From contig CBDCUW010000003.1 in the NCBI GenBank assembly GCA_965222745.1, forward strand, positions 2,728,001 to 2,792,000: 64,000 nucleotides of DNA. The letters run 5' to 3'. The notes beneath the pieces are model-generated. The model searched no databases, was not told the DNA's origin, and saw nothing but the letters and a program-made list of their open reading frames with translations. Both the position numbers and the translations under genes were made by a program. The stretch is from CBDCUW01 sp965222745. GTDB lineage: Bacteria; Planctomycetota; Planctomycetia; Pirellulales; Pirellulaceae. Shown one piece after another: positions 24,176 through 34,832 of this stretch (position 1 is the first letter of the stretch; every line of letters starts with the position of its first letter).

Positions 24176-27100
24176 ATGTCGCGTCTCCATACCAATAGCG
24201 CCGACGACGCCACGACTAGCGCCGGGGACGCCACGACGCTTGTGGGCATGTTGCGGACCAGGGCGATGCGGCAAGGCGATGCCCTGGCCTATGCCTTTCT
24301 GGAAGATGGTGAACGCGAAGTGGCTCGCTTCACGTTTGGCGAACTGGATCAGTCCGCCCGCGCGATGGCAGCGGATCTGCGGTCCCGTTTTCCACCGGGT
24401 TCGAGGGCCATCCTGCTTTACCCTTCCGGGGCCGAGTTCATGTCTGCCTTTTGGGGCTGTCTGTACGCGGGAATGGTCGCGGTACCGGTGAATTTGGTGC
24501 GGGGAAAGGGGCATCTGTCGCGTCTCAAGTTGATCGCCCAGGATGCTCAAGCGGTTGCAGTGCTTTCGACGTCCGAGATCTGTCAAAGGTTAGAAAAGTG
24601 GAAAGAGTCGCGCGATGGTATCTTTCCCATCCCGCTGATTGCGACCGATGAACCATGGCGGTCTACGGCATCGGACTGGCAAGAACCAGATCTCGATTCG
24701 GATACCCTGACCTACTTGCAGTACACATCTGGATCGACCGGATCGCCCAAAGGAGTGATGGTTAGCCACGGCAATCTGTTGGCAAATTTTGACGTCATGA
24801 CACGGTTTTGGCCACCTCGGCCAGATGACGCTACGGTCACTTGGCTTCCGGTCTTTCATGACTTGGGTCTGATTTTCGGAATGCTACTGCCGACCTACTG
24901 CGGAATGCCGTGCTATCAGATGTCGCCAACTGCATTCGTGCAAAAACCGATCCGGTGGCTCCAGGCGCTCTCCCGATATCGTGGAACGCATAGCGCCGCG
25001 CCAAATTTTGCCTATGACCTGTGTATTCGAGAGACGACATCCGAGCAGCGTCGAGGAATCGACCTGAGCCATTGGCGTGTTGCACTCAACGGCGCCGAAC
25101 CCGTCCGCGCATGCACTCTGAAAGACTTTGCGAAGTGCTTCGCGCAAAGTGGCTTTTCATTCGAGTCCCAATGTCCGGCATACGGATTGGCTGAATCGAC
25201 TCTGATCGTTTCTGGTACTCCCGATGACCGAGAACCGCAGTTCCTGGAACTCGACCCCGATTCGCTGCAACGAGGAGAAGTGGTCGAGTGTCCAGGCGAG
25301 AGCCGAGGACAGGCCGCGGTCAGCTCGGGACGAATCGACGATGATTCAAAAATGGTCATTGTCGACCCGGAGACTCTCCAGCCCTGCCCACCCAATCGCG
25401 TCGGCGAAATTTGTGTGTCTGGACGCTGTGTTGCTCAAGGTTATTGGAAAAGCGAGGAGGTCACGCAATCGACTTTCCAAGTCAAGATCGACGGGAACGA
25501 CGAGGGGCCGTTTCTGCGCACCGGTGATCTGGGTTTCTTGCAAGACAACTTCCTGTACATCACGGGGCGATGCAAGGATCTGATCATCATCCGAGGCCGC
25601 AACCACTATCCGCAGGACATCGAGTTTTCGTCAGAGACAAGCCACGCGGCGGCGCGAGCCGGATGCAGCGCCGCGTTTTCGGTGGATGTCGGTAACGAGG
25701 AGCGGCTCGTCATCGTCCAGGAAATCAATCGTGTTGAGGATCTTGATGTCGAAGAGGTCATCGGCAACATTCGTCAGGCGGTCGCGGAAAAGAATGACTT
25801 GGATGTTCATGCGGTCTCCCTCATTCGACGCGGCACCATCTGCAAAACAACCAGCGGAAAGATCCAACGGCGGGCGTGTCGCGAAGCGTTCCTCCACTCA
25901 ACGCTGAAACTTGTTGGTCAGTGGCGAGACGCAGCGCTGGAGTGGACCGCGACAGCTGATGGGTCGGCGACCTCCACCGTGACTCGAAACCATCCCGCAA
26001 AGGTTCCCAGCGCGGCGGTAGTGCAGCGCTACTTGCAGGAACGTTTTTCATCGGCTCTTCGGATTCCTGTCGAAGACGTCAACGTTACCCAGTCTTTCTC
26101 TCGCTTTGGCGTCGATTCGTTCGCCGCGGTGACCCTGGCTGAAGAGCTCGGACAATGGATGGGAGTCAAGTTGAGTGAAACGGTCACTTACGATTTCCCC
26201 AACATCCAAGCCCTTAGTCGTCACCTGGTGGCACTCGCCGAAGCTCAAGCCAACCACCCGTCCAATCCGCTGACGTCGGAAGATCGACGAAAACAAATCG
26301 AAGTGCCCGCCCTGCAGTCCGACGCGATTGCCATTGTAGGAATCGGCTGTCGATTTCCAGGCGCGGGCGATTTAGAAGAGTACTGGCGAATGCTGCGTGA
26401 TGGCCACGACGCGATAAGCGAAGTGCCGGATTCGCGTTGGAATCCCGATGGCTATTACAACGCCGTGCCGGGTACGCCTGGGAAAATGAACACGCGTTGG
26501 GGAGGCTTCATCGAAAACTTCGACGCGTTCGACCCGGAGTTTTTCAGTATTTCGCCTCGTGAAGCCCATAGCATCGACCCGCAGCAGCGATTGCTCTTGG
26601 AGGTCAGTTGGGAGGCGATTGAGGACTCGGGGCATGCGCCCGATTCGCTTCGCGGTACACAAACAGGAGTCTTCATTGGTATCAGCACCAATGATTACGC
26701 GCGGCGGATTGCTGGCCAGCCGCTTCTTCAGACCGCGCATTCTGGCGCGGGCTCGGTGCTTAGCGTTGCCGCCAATCGGCTCTCCTACCTGTACGATTTT
26801 CGCGGTCCAAGCTGGGCCGTCGACACCGCCTGCTCTTCTTCTCTGGTGGCTTTGGCAAACGCGTGCCAGAGTCTTCGATTGGGAGAATGCAGTCTCGCAC
26901 TTGCCGGCGGTGTCAACCTGATGTTGTCGCCCGATTTGACCATCGCCTTTTCGCAGGCTTCGATGATGGCGGCTGACGGTCGCTGCAAAACTTTTGACGC
27001 TCGAGCCGACGGATACGTACGCGGAGAGGGATGTGGTGTCGTTGTACTCAAACGCCTGCAGGACGCGCTGGGTGACAACGACCAAATTTACGCGCTGTTG

Positions 27101-30100
27101 CGCGGATGGGCGGTCAACCAAGATGGAAGCAGCAACGGCCTGACGGCGCCCAACGGTCCGGCCCAACAGCAGGTGGTGCAATTGGCCCTGGAAAGAGCTG
27201 GCGTCGCCCCGGAGGCAGTTCAATACGTCGAAGCACATGGAACCGGAACTCGATTGGGAGACCCCATCGAGGTGAACTCCCTGCAATCGGTTCTGATGTC
27301 CAACCGTTCCCAAGATCAACCTTGTTGGTTGGGATCGGTCAAGACGAACATCGGACATCTTGAGGCTGCGGCGGGCATTGCAAGCGTGATCAAGGTCGCT
27401 TTGTCGCTTTCCGAAAAGCAGATCCCTCCGCACTTGCACTTCCGTTCGTTGAATCCCGAGATTTCACAAGACGGCGTGTCGCTCCGGATTCCGACGAAGT
27501 TGATGCCTTGGCCAGATGGCGATCCAAACCGAATTGCCGGTGTGAGTTCGTTTGGCTTTGGAGGCACGAACGTTCACTGCGTGCTGGAAGAATCGCCACA
27601 ACGCGAGCCGCAACCCGCCTCCATTGGTCGTCCAACGCACCTATTAACGCTCGCGGCCAATAGCGAATCGGAACTTCACCAACTCGCCGATTCTCATCTC
27701 CGTCATTTGGTTTCCGCGCCGGAGAAGTCGGTTGCGGACATCTGTTTCACGACCAATGTCGGCCGCTCCCATTTGCGACACCGCCTTGCTGTCGTGGCCG
27801 CCGACCGCGACGAACTTCAGGAGGGCCTCGCCGGTTTTCTCTCGTCGCAACCTGCTGCCAACGTTCAAACGGGAGAATCACCGCCCCAGATCCAGCCGAC
27901 CGTTGCATTCGTCTTTGCCGGACAGGGGACCCAGCTGCCATGGATGGCGCAACAGCTCTACCAGAACCATGGAAGGTTTCGCGAGATCCTTGATGGCGCC
28001 AACGAGATACTGCGTGGAGTCATGCCTGTATCGCTGCTGGATGTGATGTATTCAGCATCCGATCGTGATCACTTGAACGAGACGGCCTACGTCCAGCCGG
28101 TGCTGTTCGCGTTGGAGTGGGCGCTTGCCGAGCTTTGGCACAGTTGGGGTGTGAAGCCGGACTACGTTACAGGACATAGCCTTGGTGAATACGTGGCGGC
28201 TTGTGTGGCCGGCGCATTCAGTTTTGAAGATGGTCTGAAGTTGGTCGCCCATCGAGGCAGGTTGATGCAGTCGCTGCCGCTCGATGGTGGCATGGCTGCC
28301 GTCTTTGCTGACGTTGCGCTGTTGAGAGAAGCGATTCGGGAGTACCCGGATGTTTCGGTAGCCGCGATCAACGGCAAACAATTTTCGGTCTTTTCGGGCA
28401 AGCGCGAACGAGTCGAAGAAATCAGCCAGCAGCTGCGTCAGAAAGGTTTGCAGACGGTTCCACTCAAGGTTTCCCACGCCTTCCATTCACACTTGATGGA
28501 ACCGATCTTGGACCCTCTTGAGGATCTGTTCAGGACGATCGACTTTCAGCCACTGCAAGTTCCACTTGTCTCCAATGCTGGTGGGCAGGTTTTTCCAGTC
28601 GGGCATGTTCTTGACCCCATCTACCTGCGCAATCATACGCGCGAAACAGTCGACTTTCACGCCTGTTTGACGGCGCTGGCACAGGAAAATTGCGGTGTGT
28701 TCATCGAAGTGGGACCGCGTCCTACTTTCTCATCCTTCAATCGCGAAATCACTGAAAATCAACCAGCCAAGTGGTTGGCGACTTTGGCCCACAATCGTGA
28801 CGATTGGTCTGTGCTTCTTGAGAGTCTAGCGACGCTCTATTGCAGCGGTTCTCGAATCGATTGGAGCGGTTTCAACCAAGGTTGCGGTGCCAGCAGAGTA
28901 ACGCTGCCCACCTATCCATTCCAGCGGAGCAGGTTTGTCTTGCCCGCATCAGCCGAGTCGGAGAAAGCGGTGAAAACTGATCCACGTCCCACTTCCATGG
29001 AAACGTTTTCGTCATTCTCTACGGAGAACCCGAACGAGAAAATTCTCGAACAGATTCGTCACCTCACTGCAAGCGTGTTGCAAAAAGCATCCGTAAGAAC
29101 CGACACCCCCTTTCTTGAAATGGGTGCGGATTCGCTGCTGCTTTCCCAAGTTGCAATGAAGGTCAGCAATGTGTTCGGTATCAAGATCGAATTGCGACGC
29201 TATTTCGAAGACTTGAACACGATCGAGGACGTCGCGAGGTACATCGCGTCTCGTCAACCCGCGCCCGTATCGACGAAGAGGGAAGACAGCGAGTCGATGG
29301 GAGCGTCATCGTCGATGCCATCATTGGTTTCGTCAGTGCGACGCCAGCTATCTGATGGATCGCTGGAAATGGTTTTGAGTAAACAGCTGGAGGCTGCTGC
29401 GCAGGTCGCATCCGAGCCGGCTTCGGCGGCGGTGACCGATGTGGTGTCGCGTCAACTCGAATTTCTCAAGGAAGGTAACTGGAACGCAACGTCCCAAACG
29501 CCCAGCGCTGCGACCTGTCGTCAAGCACCCAGTAAAGCTTCTGGCGAGGAGACGAACAAGTCGAACTCGTCGGGCCCCGTGATTGATATTCCGTTTAGCG
29601 TTGGACTGACGCCGAACCAGCAGCCGCACGTGAGTTCAACCGACGCGAAACAGAGCATTGAACATCTACGTGCTCGCGGGCTCAATGAAAAACAAAAACA
29701 GCATCTTGAGGCTTTGATGAATCGCCTCAATCAAAAGATGCGCAAGTCCAAAAACTGGACGGCCCAGTACAGGCCACACTTAGCGGACAATCGGGCTTCC
29801 GTTGGCTTCCGCTTTTCGAACAAGGACATGCTTTATCCGGTTGTCGGCGTTCGATCGAAAGGAGGAAGGATCTGGGATCTGGATGAGAACGAATTTGTCG
29901 ATATCACCATGGGCTTTGGCGTGCACCTTTTCGGTCACGGCGCGCCTTTCCTACAGAATGCATTGCGCGATCAACTGGAAGCAGGCATTCAATTGGGACC
30001 GCAATCAAACCTTGCGGGAGAAGTTGCCGAGTCGATTTCAAGACTCACCGGAATGCGGCGAGTCGCATTTTGCAATTCTGGAACCGAAGCGGTGATGCTT

Positions 30101-33100
30101 GCCCTGCGGCTAGCCCATGCTGCGACAGAACGTGACAAGGTGGCGATCTTCAGCGGCTCTTATCATGGCCATTATTGCGGCACTCTTGCCAGTCGAATCG
30201 CCGAAGACGCGCACGAGGTTGCGCCGTTGGCCGCTGGAGTTACACCAAACAAGGTCGCCAATCTACTGGTACTTGATTACGGCGAAATGAATTCCCTGGA
30301 GACATTGCGGGCACACGCGTCAGAATTGGCCGCCGTCGTCGTCGAACCGGTGCAGAGTCGCCGTCCGGACTTGCAACCAAGAGCCTTCCTCCAGGAACTA
30401 CGCCAGCTGACGCTCGATCAAGGCATTGCGCTGATTTTTGACGAGATTGTCACTGGCTTTCGCGTCCACCCGGGCGGGGCGCAAGCTTGGTTCGATGTGG
30501 ATGCGGATCTGGCGACCTACGGCAAAGTTCTCGGCGGTGGAATGCCGTTGGGCGTTGTCGCCGGCAGTTCCCGCTTCATGGACGGTATCGATGGTGGGAT
30601 GTGGGATTTCTCTGACAGTTCCTATCCGGCTGTCGAGACCACGTTCTTTGCCGGTACCTTTTGCAAACATCCCCTGGCCATGGCGGCAGCCCGAGCGGTC
30701 CTCCAAGAGCTGGAGACGAGGGGACCGGAGCTGCAGGAACAGCTGAATCAGCGCACGGAACAATTCGCGAGGGCACTCAACGATTACTTCCAGCAGCAGG
30801 GTTTCGCGATTCGCGTGCCGCACTTTGGTTCACTCTTCCGCTTCGTTGCCCCGGTCGACCTCGAATTGTTTTACTACCATTTGCGGGAAAAGGGTGTGTA
30901 TGTCTGGGAGGGTCGGACATGCTTCTTGTCGACCGCTCACACCGAAGCGGACATCGACCACCTCTTGAACGCGGTCAAGGAGAGTGCACAAGAGCTTCGG
31001 GAGGGAGGATTCCTTGGCGCTGAAGACGACGTCTCGGATGGGCCACCATGGATGCACACACAGGCGGTGGATGAAATTGCTCCATCATCGGACGAATTTC
31101 CTCTACTTCAAGCGCAGTGGCAACTTTGGTTTGCGTCTCAAATGGGCGACGATGGCTCGGCAGCCTACAACGACCGGCTGTGCCTTGAGTTGCGTGGAGC
31201 TCTGGACATCGATGCTCTGAAGCTGGCCGCTCAGGATGTCGTGTCACGGCATGAAGCGCTGCGCACCATCATTCGGGAAGACGGGCAAGGGCAGCGTGTG
31301 CTCTCTGAATGGGATGTCGATGTATCGTTAGTCGATATTGCCGGCGATTCCGCGGATGTTCGTGAAACCGTGGCCCGACAGTGGTTGGAGGCAGATGGTC
31401 AAGAAACGTTTGACTTCGCCAGAGTTCCGCCCTTTCGCATTGGCGTTCTTCGACTGGCCCAGGACCATCATTGGCTGGTGCTGAAAGTTCATCATATCAT
31501 TGCCGATGGCTGGTCCATCGCCATCATTCAGCGGGAATTGCACGAAGCTTATTTGGCGGTCCGCAAAGGCGAGTCGCGGGCAACCAAATCGCCTTTGCAA
31601 TTTCGAGATTATGTGCAGTGGCATGCGGGGCAGGCTGATTCCATGGCGATGAAGCAGCATGAGAAATATTGGTTGGATTTCTTCCAAGACGGAGGGCCCG
31701 AGCTCAAGTTGCCACTGGACCGGCCGCGGCCGAAAATCAAAACCTTCAACGGACAACGACATAGCGTCAAGCTTCCACGTGACCTGGTGGAAAGACTCAC
31801 TCAGTTTAGCGCGCAACAGAAATGCTCGCTTTTCATGACGCTTTACTCAGCTTATGCCATCCTGATGCATAGGCTATCGGAGCAGGCGGAGATTGTCGTC
31901 GGTACGTTGACGGGCGGACGTTCGCTACCAGGTGGTGATGGGCTCGTAGGATACTGCACACATGTTTTGCCGCTCCGAAGTCGTCTTGATGAGGACATTT
32001 CGTTTGAAACGTTCTTAAGTGACACCAGGCAGCACTTGCTCAGCGCATACGAACACCAGTCGTACCCGTTTTCGAGGCTGATCGAGAAAGTCGGCACACG
32101 ACGCGACATCAGCCAGTCGCCACTGGTTTCGACCGTCATCAACCTGGATCGTTGGATCGATCCGCCAAAGCTGGGGGATCTCGATACACGTTGGTTGTCA
32201 CCACCGATCAGCCATGCGGTTTTCGACATGAGTATCAACGTTACTCAGGTAGATGAACACTCGCTCGTTTGCGATTGGGATTACAACACAAGTATCTTGG
32301 ACGGTGGGACCATTGAAAGTTGGGCGAAGGATTTTGAGAGTTTGCTTCGTGAATTCGTCGACCAGCCACATCTCAACCTAGGCGAAACTCTTCGGGCCAT
32401 CAGGACCGATCCTTTGTCGCTATCGAGTCGACATAGCACCAAGGATTCAAGCGGCGCGCCTGACACAATCGATCGGCGTTTTGTCGCACAAGTCAAACAT
32501 TCGCCAGACGCGATCGCCGTGATCTGGCAGAACGATGACGGCGAACTCGACGAAATCACCTTCGCCGAATTATTGCGCCGAGCCGATCGGGTTGCAAAGC
32601 ATCTTCGAACGTTGGGAGCTGGGCCCGAAACGCGGATTGGCGTCAGCATCGACAGGTCCATCGAACTCATCGTTGGCGTGTTGGGAATCATTCGGTCGGG
32701 CAGCGCCTACCTTCCGCTTGATCCGGCCTATCCGATGGATCGTCTCCAATTCCTGTTGAAGGATTCTGGTACACCAATCGTCTTGACGACCGAGAGTCAG
32801 AAACATCGACTGCCTTCCAGCGATGCTGTCATCGTCGTGCTTGAACAAGGAGGATGCCCGCTGGATGACCGTACCACTCGCGGCCTTGGCGCGGATCGTG
32901 AAAGCGTTCGCGTTCGAAGCGAGAACCTGGCGTACGTCACCTACACGTCCGGATCAACGGGCAAGCCGAAAGGGGTTCTTACCAGCCACCGGGCACTGGC
33001 CCATCTGTGTGACACGGTCGCTCGCGAATATGAACTGACGCCCGGGGATCGCGTGCTACAGTTCACCAGCGCGTCTTGGGATGTGTTTGCCGAGGAAGTG

Positions 33101-34816
33101 TTCCCCACTTTGTTGTCGGGAGCGTCGATTGTGATGATGCATGCGGAGGTGGCGAGTTCTATTTCGGACTTTGTCGACTACGTCGCCCGCCATCAGATCA
33201 CCGTGGTCAACGTTCCCGCGTCCTATTGGGAGCAGTGGACCTTGGAAGTTGTTGGGCGGCGTTCCACAATCCCCAGCTGCCTTCGCCTTGTCGTTGCGGG
33301 CAGTGAAGGAGTTTTGGGTCAACGTTTGCAGCAGTGGCGCGACCATTCGGGCGAGCAGCCTGTCTGGTTGACGGCCTATGGTGCAACGGAAACGACCGTG
33401 ACATCAACGCTGTACCACCCTGACGGTCCCGCGGACGAGAATCGACTGGTTCCAATTGGGCGTCCGGTCGGGCAAGCCACGATCCATCTTCTCGATGCGG
33501 ACTTAGCGAGAGTGCCGGCCGGAGAAACAGGCCAGCTGTACGTTGGCGGACCAGGTTTGGCACGCGGCTATCATCTTCATCCCGATCAAACGGCGGCGAG
33601 CTTCCAGCCCGATCCATACGGCCAGGCCGGCGGCCGGCTGTACAAGACCGGTGATGTTGCGCGGAGTCTGCCGGATGGCAGTTTGGAGTTTCAGGGACGT
33701 GTTGATCAACAAGTCAAGATACGCGGATTCCGAATCGAACCCGCGGAAATAGTAGCCTCGCTAACGCAACTGCCCGAGGTGGAAGCTGCACACGTCGTGG
33801 CGGTACCAAGCGGGGAAAACGAAAACAAAGCCCGCCCTAAGGATCGAAATGGCGAGTCGGCAACGATACTTTCCTTACTCACTCGATTGTCGACGCTGGA
33901 CAAATCAAACGCCGATCGTTTACTTCGAGACATCGAGGCGCCGCCAGATCAAAGCCAATCCGACGAACGAGCAGAGCTTCGCATCGAACCGCAGAATGTC
34001 ATCCATCGCGAGTTCCCCGATTTCGATGCGACCCTGCGGATCAAGAAGGCCGGCTTCGTTGCTCCACCCAACGACCATCAACGAAATTGGCTCTTGCAAC
34101 GCACGGTCGACGAATTTGCGGACGACGTGAAACAGCTGGATGCACTCGCAAAGCAATTGGTCGTCAGCTCACCTCGACCTGAAATCCAGAGTGACTGGCA
34201 AGAGAGTCGGGCGACACTGGATGAATCGGATCTTTCGATCAACGGCCAACACGTGATGCAGGAATGGGAGCGGCCTTTGATGCGAAGAATGGCCGAGTTG
34301 GTCACAGAAACCAAGGGCGATGTCCTGGAACTCGGATTCGGCATGGGGATTTCAGCGACCTACATCCAGGAGTTCGGCGCACGGTCGCATACCATCGTCG
34401 AGTGCAATCAGGACGTTGTCCAGGCCGCGACAACCTGGCGTGAAGAGAGGATGCGAAAGTCGAATCAAAAGATTCATATTGTCGGCTCCAAGTGGCAAGA
34501 TGTGATTCACGAACTAGGTGAGTTTGACGCGATCTTTTTCGACACCTACCCGCTCAGCGAGGAAGAGTACACGCAAAACGCTTTGCAGAGCATCACGTAC
34601 GCGGAACACTTCTTGCCCGCTGCCGCCAGTTGTCTACGCGACGGTGGAATATTGACCTACTACACCAATGAGATTGATTCCTTTAGCCGCAGGCATCAAC
34701 GCTTGTTGTTCAAGCATTTCCGCGCCATCACGCTCGAACTTGTCGAATCTTTAGACCCTCCGCCAAACCAATATTGGTGGGCTGATTCGATGGTCGTGGT
34801 CCGCGCCGTCAAATGA
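24176..34816 (+). CDS. Hybrid PKS/NRPS: FAAL-ACP-KS-AT-ACP-AMT-C-A(core)-MT
   Basis: 3546 residues. Domains: fatty acyl-AMP ligase (1-590, YTSGSTGSPKG 183-193); ACP (Ser648); KS (716-1140: Cys886, His1021, His1061); AT (1243-1540: GHSLGEY Ser1335, malonyl-type HAFH); ACP (Ser1653); class III aminotransferase (1860-2280, PLP Lys2117 in YGKVLGGG); C (2305-2745, HHIIADG); A core (2765-3200: YTSGSTGKPKG, YGATETT, YKTGD, GRVDQQVKIRGFRIEP); GAMT-like methyltransferase (about 3280-3546). The head matches the iturin/mycosubtilin scheme: activate a fatty acid, add malonate once, and transaminate the beta-keto group to a beta-amino acyl chain. Specificity residues of the A domain read D-V-E-S-V-A-A-V-T by eye, with no confident substrate. 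The protein stops before the A C-terminal subdomain and PCP, which are on the next gene. It heads the operon. Confidence 0.93.
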   Translation: MSRLHTNSADDATTSAGDATTLVGMLRTRAMRQGDALAYAFLEDGEREVARFTFGELDQSARAMAADLRSRFPPGSRAILLYPSGAEFMSAFWGCLYAGMVAVPVNLVRGKGHLSRLKLIAQDAQAVAVLSTSEICQRLEKWKESRDGIFPIPLIATDEPWRSTASDWQEPDLDSDTLTYLQYTSGSTGSPKGVMVSHGNLLANFDVMTRFWPPRPDDATVTWLPVFHDLGLIFGMLLPTYCGMPCYQMSPTAFVQKPIRWLQALSRYRGTHSAAPNFAYDLCIRETTSEQRRGIDLSHWRVALNGAEPVRACTLKDFAKCFAQSGFSFESQCPAYGLAESTLIVSGTPDDREPQFLELDPDSLQRGEVVECPGESRGQAAVSSGRIDDDSKMVIVDPETLQPCPPNRVGEICVSGRCVAQGYWKSEEVTQSTFQVKIDGNDEGPFLRTGDLGFLQDNFLYITGRCKDLIIIRGRNHYPQDIEFSSETSHAAARAGCSAAFSVDVGNEERLVIVQEINRVEDLDVEEVIGNIRQAVAEKNDLDVHAVSLIRRGTICKTTSGKIQRRACREAFLHSTLKLVGQWRDAALEWTATADGSATSTVTRNHPAKVPSAAVVQRYLQERFSSALRIPVEDVNVTQSFSRFGVDSFAAVTLAEELGQWMGVKLSETVTYDFPNIQALSRHLVALAEAQANHPSNPLTSEDRRKQIEVPALQSDAIAIVGIGCRFPGAGDLEEYWRMLRDGHDAISEVPDSRWNPDGYYNAVPGTPGKMNTRWGGFIENFDAFDPEFFSISPREAHSIDPQQRLLLEVSWEAIEDSGHAPDSLRGTQTGVFIGISTNDYARRIAGQPLLQTAHSGAGSVLSVAANRLSYLYDFRGPSWAVDTACSSSLVALANACQSLRLGECSLALAGGVNLMLSPDLTIAFSQASMMAADGRCKTFDARADGYVRGEGCGVVVLKRLQDALGDNDQIYALLRGWAVNQDGSSNGLTAPNGPAQQQVVQLALERAGVAPEAVQYVEAHGTGTRLGDPIEVNSLQSVLMSNRSQDQPCWLGSVKTNIGHLEAAAGIASVIKVALSLSEKQIPPHLHFRSLNPEISQDGVSLRIPTKLMPWPDGDPNRIAGVSSFGFGGTNVHCVLEESPQREPQPASIGRPTHLLTLAANSESELHQLADSHLRHLVSAPEKSVADICFTTNVGRSHLRHRLAVVAADRDELQEGLAGFLSSQPAANVQTGESPPQIQPTVAFVFAGQGTQLPWMAQQLYQNHGRFREILDGANEILRGVMPVSLLDVMYSASDRDHLNETAYVQPVLFALEWALAELWHSWGVKPDYVTGHSLGEYVAACVAGAFSFEDGLKLVAHRGRLMQSLPLDGGMAAVFADVALLREAIREYPDVSVAAINGKQFSVFSGKRERVEEISQQLRQKGLQTVPLKVSHAFHSHLMEPILDPLEDLFRTIDFQPLQVPLVSNAGGQVFPVGHVLDPIYLRNHTRETVDFHACLTALAQENCGVFIEVGPRPTFSSFNREITENQPAKWLATLAHNRDDWSVLLESLATLYCSGSRIDWSGFNQGCGASRVTLPTYPFQRSRFVLPASAESEKAVKTDPRPTSMETFSSFSTENPNEKILEQIRHLTASVLQKASVRTDTPFLEMGADSLLLSQVAMKVSNVFGIKIELRRYFEDLNTIEDVARYIASRQPAPVSTKREDSESMGASSSMPSLVSSVRRQLSDGSLEMVLSKQLEAAAQVASEPASAAVTDVVSRQLEFLKEGNWNATSQTPSAATCRQAPSKASGEETNKSNSSGPVIDIPFSVGLTPNQQPHVSSTDAKQSIEHLRARGLNEKQKQHLEALMNRLNQKMRKSKNWTAQYRPHLADNRASVGFRFSNKDMLYPVVGVRSKGGRIWDLDENEFVDITMGFGVHLFGHGAPFLQNALRDQLEAGIQLGPQSNLAGEVAESISRLTGMRRVAFCNSGTEAVMLALRLAHAATERDKVAIFSGSYHGHYCGTLASRIAEDAHEVAPLAAGVTPNKVANLLVLDYGEMNSLETLRAHASELAAVVVEPVQSRRPDLQPRAFLQELRQLTLDQGIALIFDEIVTGFRVHPGGAQAWFDVDADLATYGKVLGGGMPLGVVAGSSRFMDGIDGGMWDFSDSSYPAVETTFFAGTFCKHPLAMAAARAVLQELETRGPELQEQLNQRTEQFARALNDYFQQQGFAIRVPHFGSLFRFVAPVDLELFYYHLREKGVYVWEGRTCFLSTAHTEADIDHLLNAVKESAQELREGGFLGAEDDVSDGPPWMHTQAVDEIAPSSDEFPLLQAQWQLWFASQMGDDGSAAYNDRLCLELRGALDIDALKLAAQDVVSRHEALRTIIREDGQGQRVLSEWDVDVSLVDIAGDSADVRETVARQWLEADGQETFDFARVPPFRIGVLRLAQDHHWLVLKVHHIIADGWSIAIIQRELHEAYLAVRKGESRATKSPLQFRDYVQWHAGQADSMAMKQHEKYWLDFFQDGGPELKLPLDRPRPKIKTFNGQRHSVKLPRDLVERLTQFSAQQKCSLFMTLYSAYAILMHRLSEQAEIVVGTLTGGRSLPGGDGLVGYCTHVLPLRSRLDEDISFETFLSDTRQHLLSAYEHQSYPFSRLIEKVGTRRDISQSPLVSTVINLDRWIDPPKLGDLDTRWLSPPISHAVFDMSINVTQVDEHSLVCDWDYNTSILDGGTIESWAKDFESLLREFVDQPHLNLGETLRAIRTDPLSLSSRHSTKDSSGAPDTIDRRFVAQVKHSPDAIAVIWQNDDGELDEITFAELLRRADRVAKHLRTLGAGPETRIGVSIDRSIELIVGVLGIIRSGSAYLPLDPAYPMDRLQFLLKDSGTPIVLTTESQKHRLPSSDAVIVVLEQGGCPLDDRTTRGLGADRESVRVRSENLAYVTYTSGSTGKPKGVLTSHRALAHLCDTVAREYELTPGDRVLQFTSASWDVFAEEVFPTLLSGASIVMMHAEVASSISDFVDYVARHQITVVNVPASYWEQWTLEVVGRRSTIPSCLRLVVAGSEGVLGQRLQQWRDHSGEQPVWLTAYGATETTVTSTLYHPDGPADENRLVPIGRPVGQATIHLLDADLARVPAGETGQLYVGGPGLARGYHLHPDQTAASFQPDPYGQAGGRLYKTGDVARSLPDGSLEFQGRVDQQVKIRGFRIEPAEIVASLTQLPEVEAAHVVAVPSGENENKARPKDRNGESATILSLLTRLSTLDKSNADRLLRDIEAPPDQSQSDERAELRIEPQNVIHREFPDFDATLRIKKAGFVAPPNDHQRNWLLQRTVDEFADDVKQLDALAKQLVVSSPRPEIQSDWQESRATLDESDLSINGQHVMQEWERPLMRRMAELVTETKGDVLELGFGMGISATYIQEFGARSHTIVECNQDVVQAATTWREERMRKSNQKIHIVGSKWQDVIHELGEFDAIFFDTYPLSEEEYTQNALQSITYAEHFLPAAASCLRDGGILTYYTNEIDSFSRRHQRLLFKHFRAITLELVESLDPPPNQYWWADSMVVVRAVK

Positions 34817-34822
34817 TCAAAC

Positions 34823-34827
34823 GGAGG
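34823..34827 (+). promoter_or_regulatory. Ribosome-binding site that supports the split A domain
   Basis: GGAGG, five bases before the GTG start at 34833 and seven bases after the TGA stop (34814-34816) of the preceding giant gene. It shows that the A-subdomain/PCP protein is initiated on its own. The two frames differ, so simple stop readthrough could not join them. Confidence 0.75.
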
Positions 34828-34832
34828 TAAAT

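Noticed and set aside
26372..27439. Long minus-strand open frame (355 residues) opposite the KS of the giant PKS/NRPS
   Set aside because: It is antisense to highly conserved KS codons, has no motif and arises from the codon bias of the real gene.
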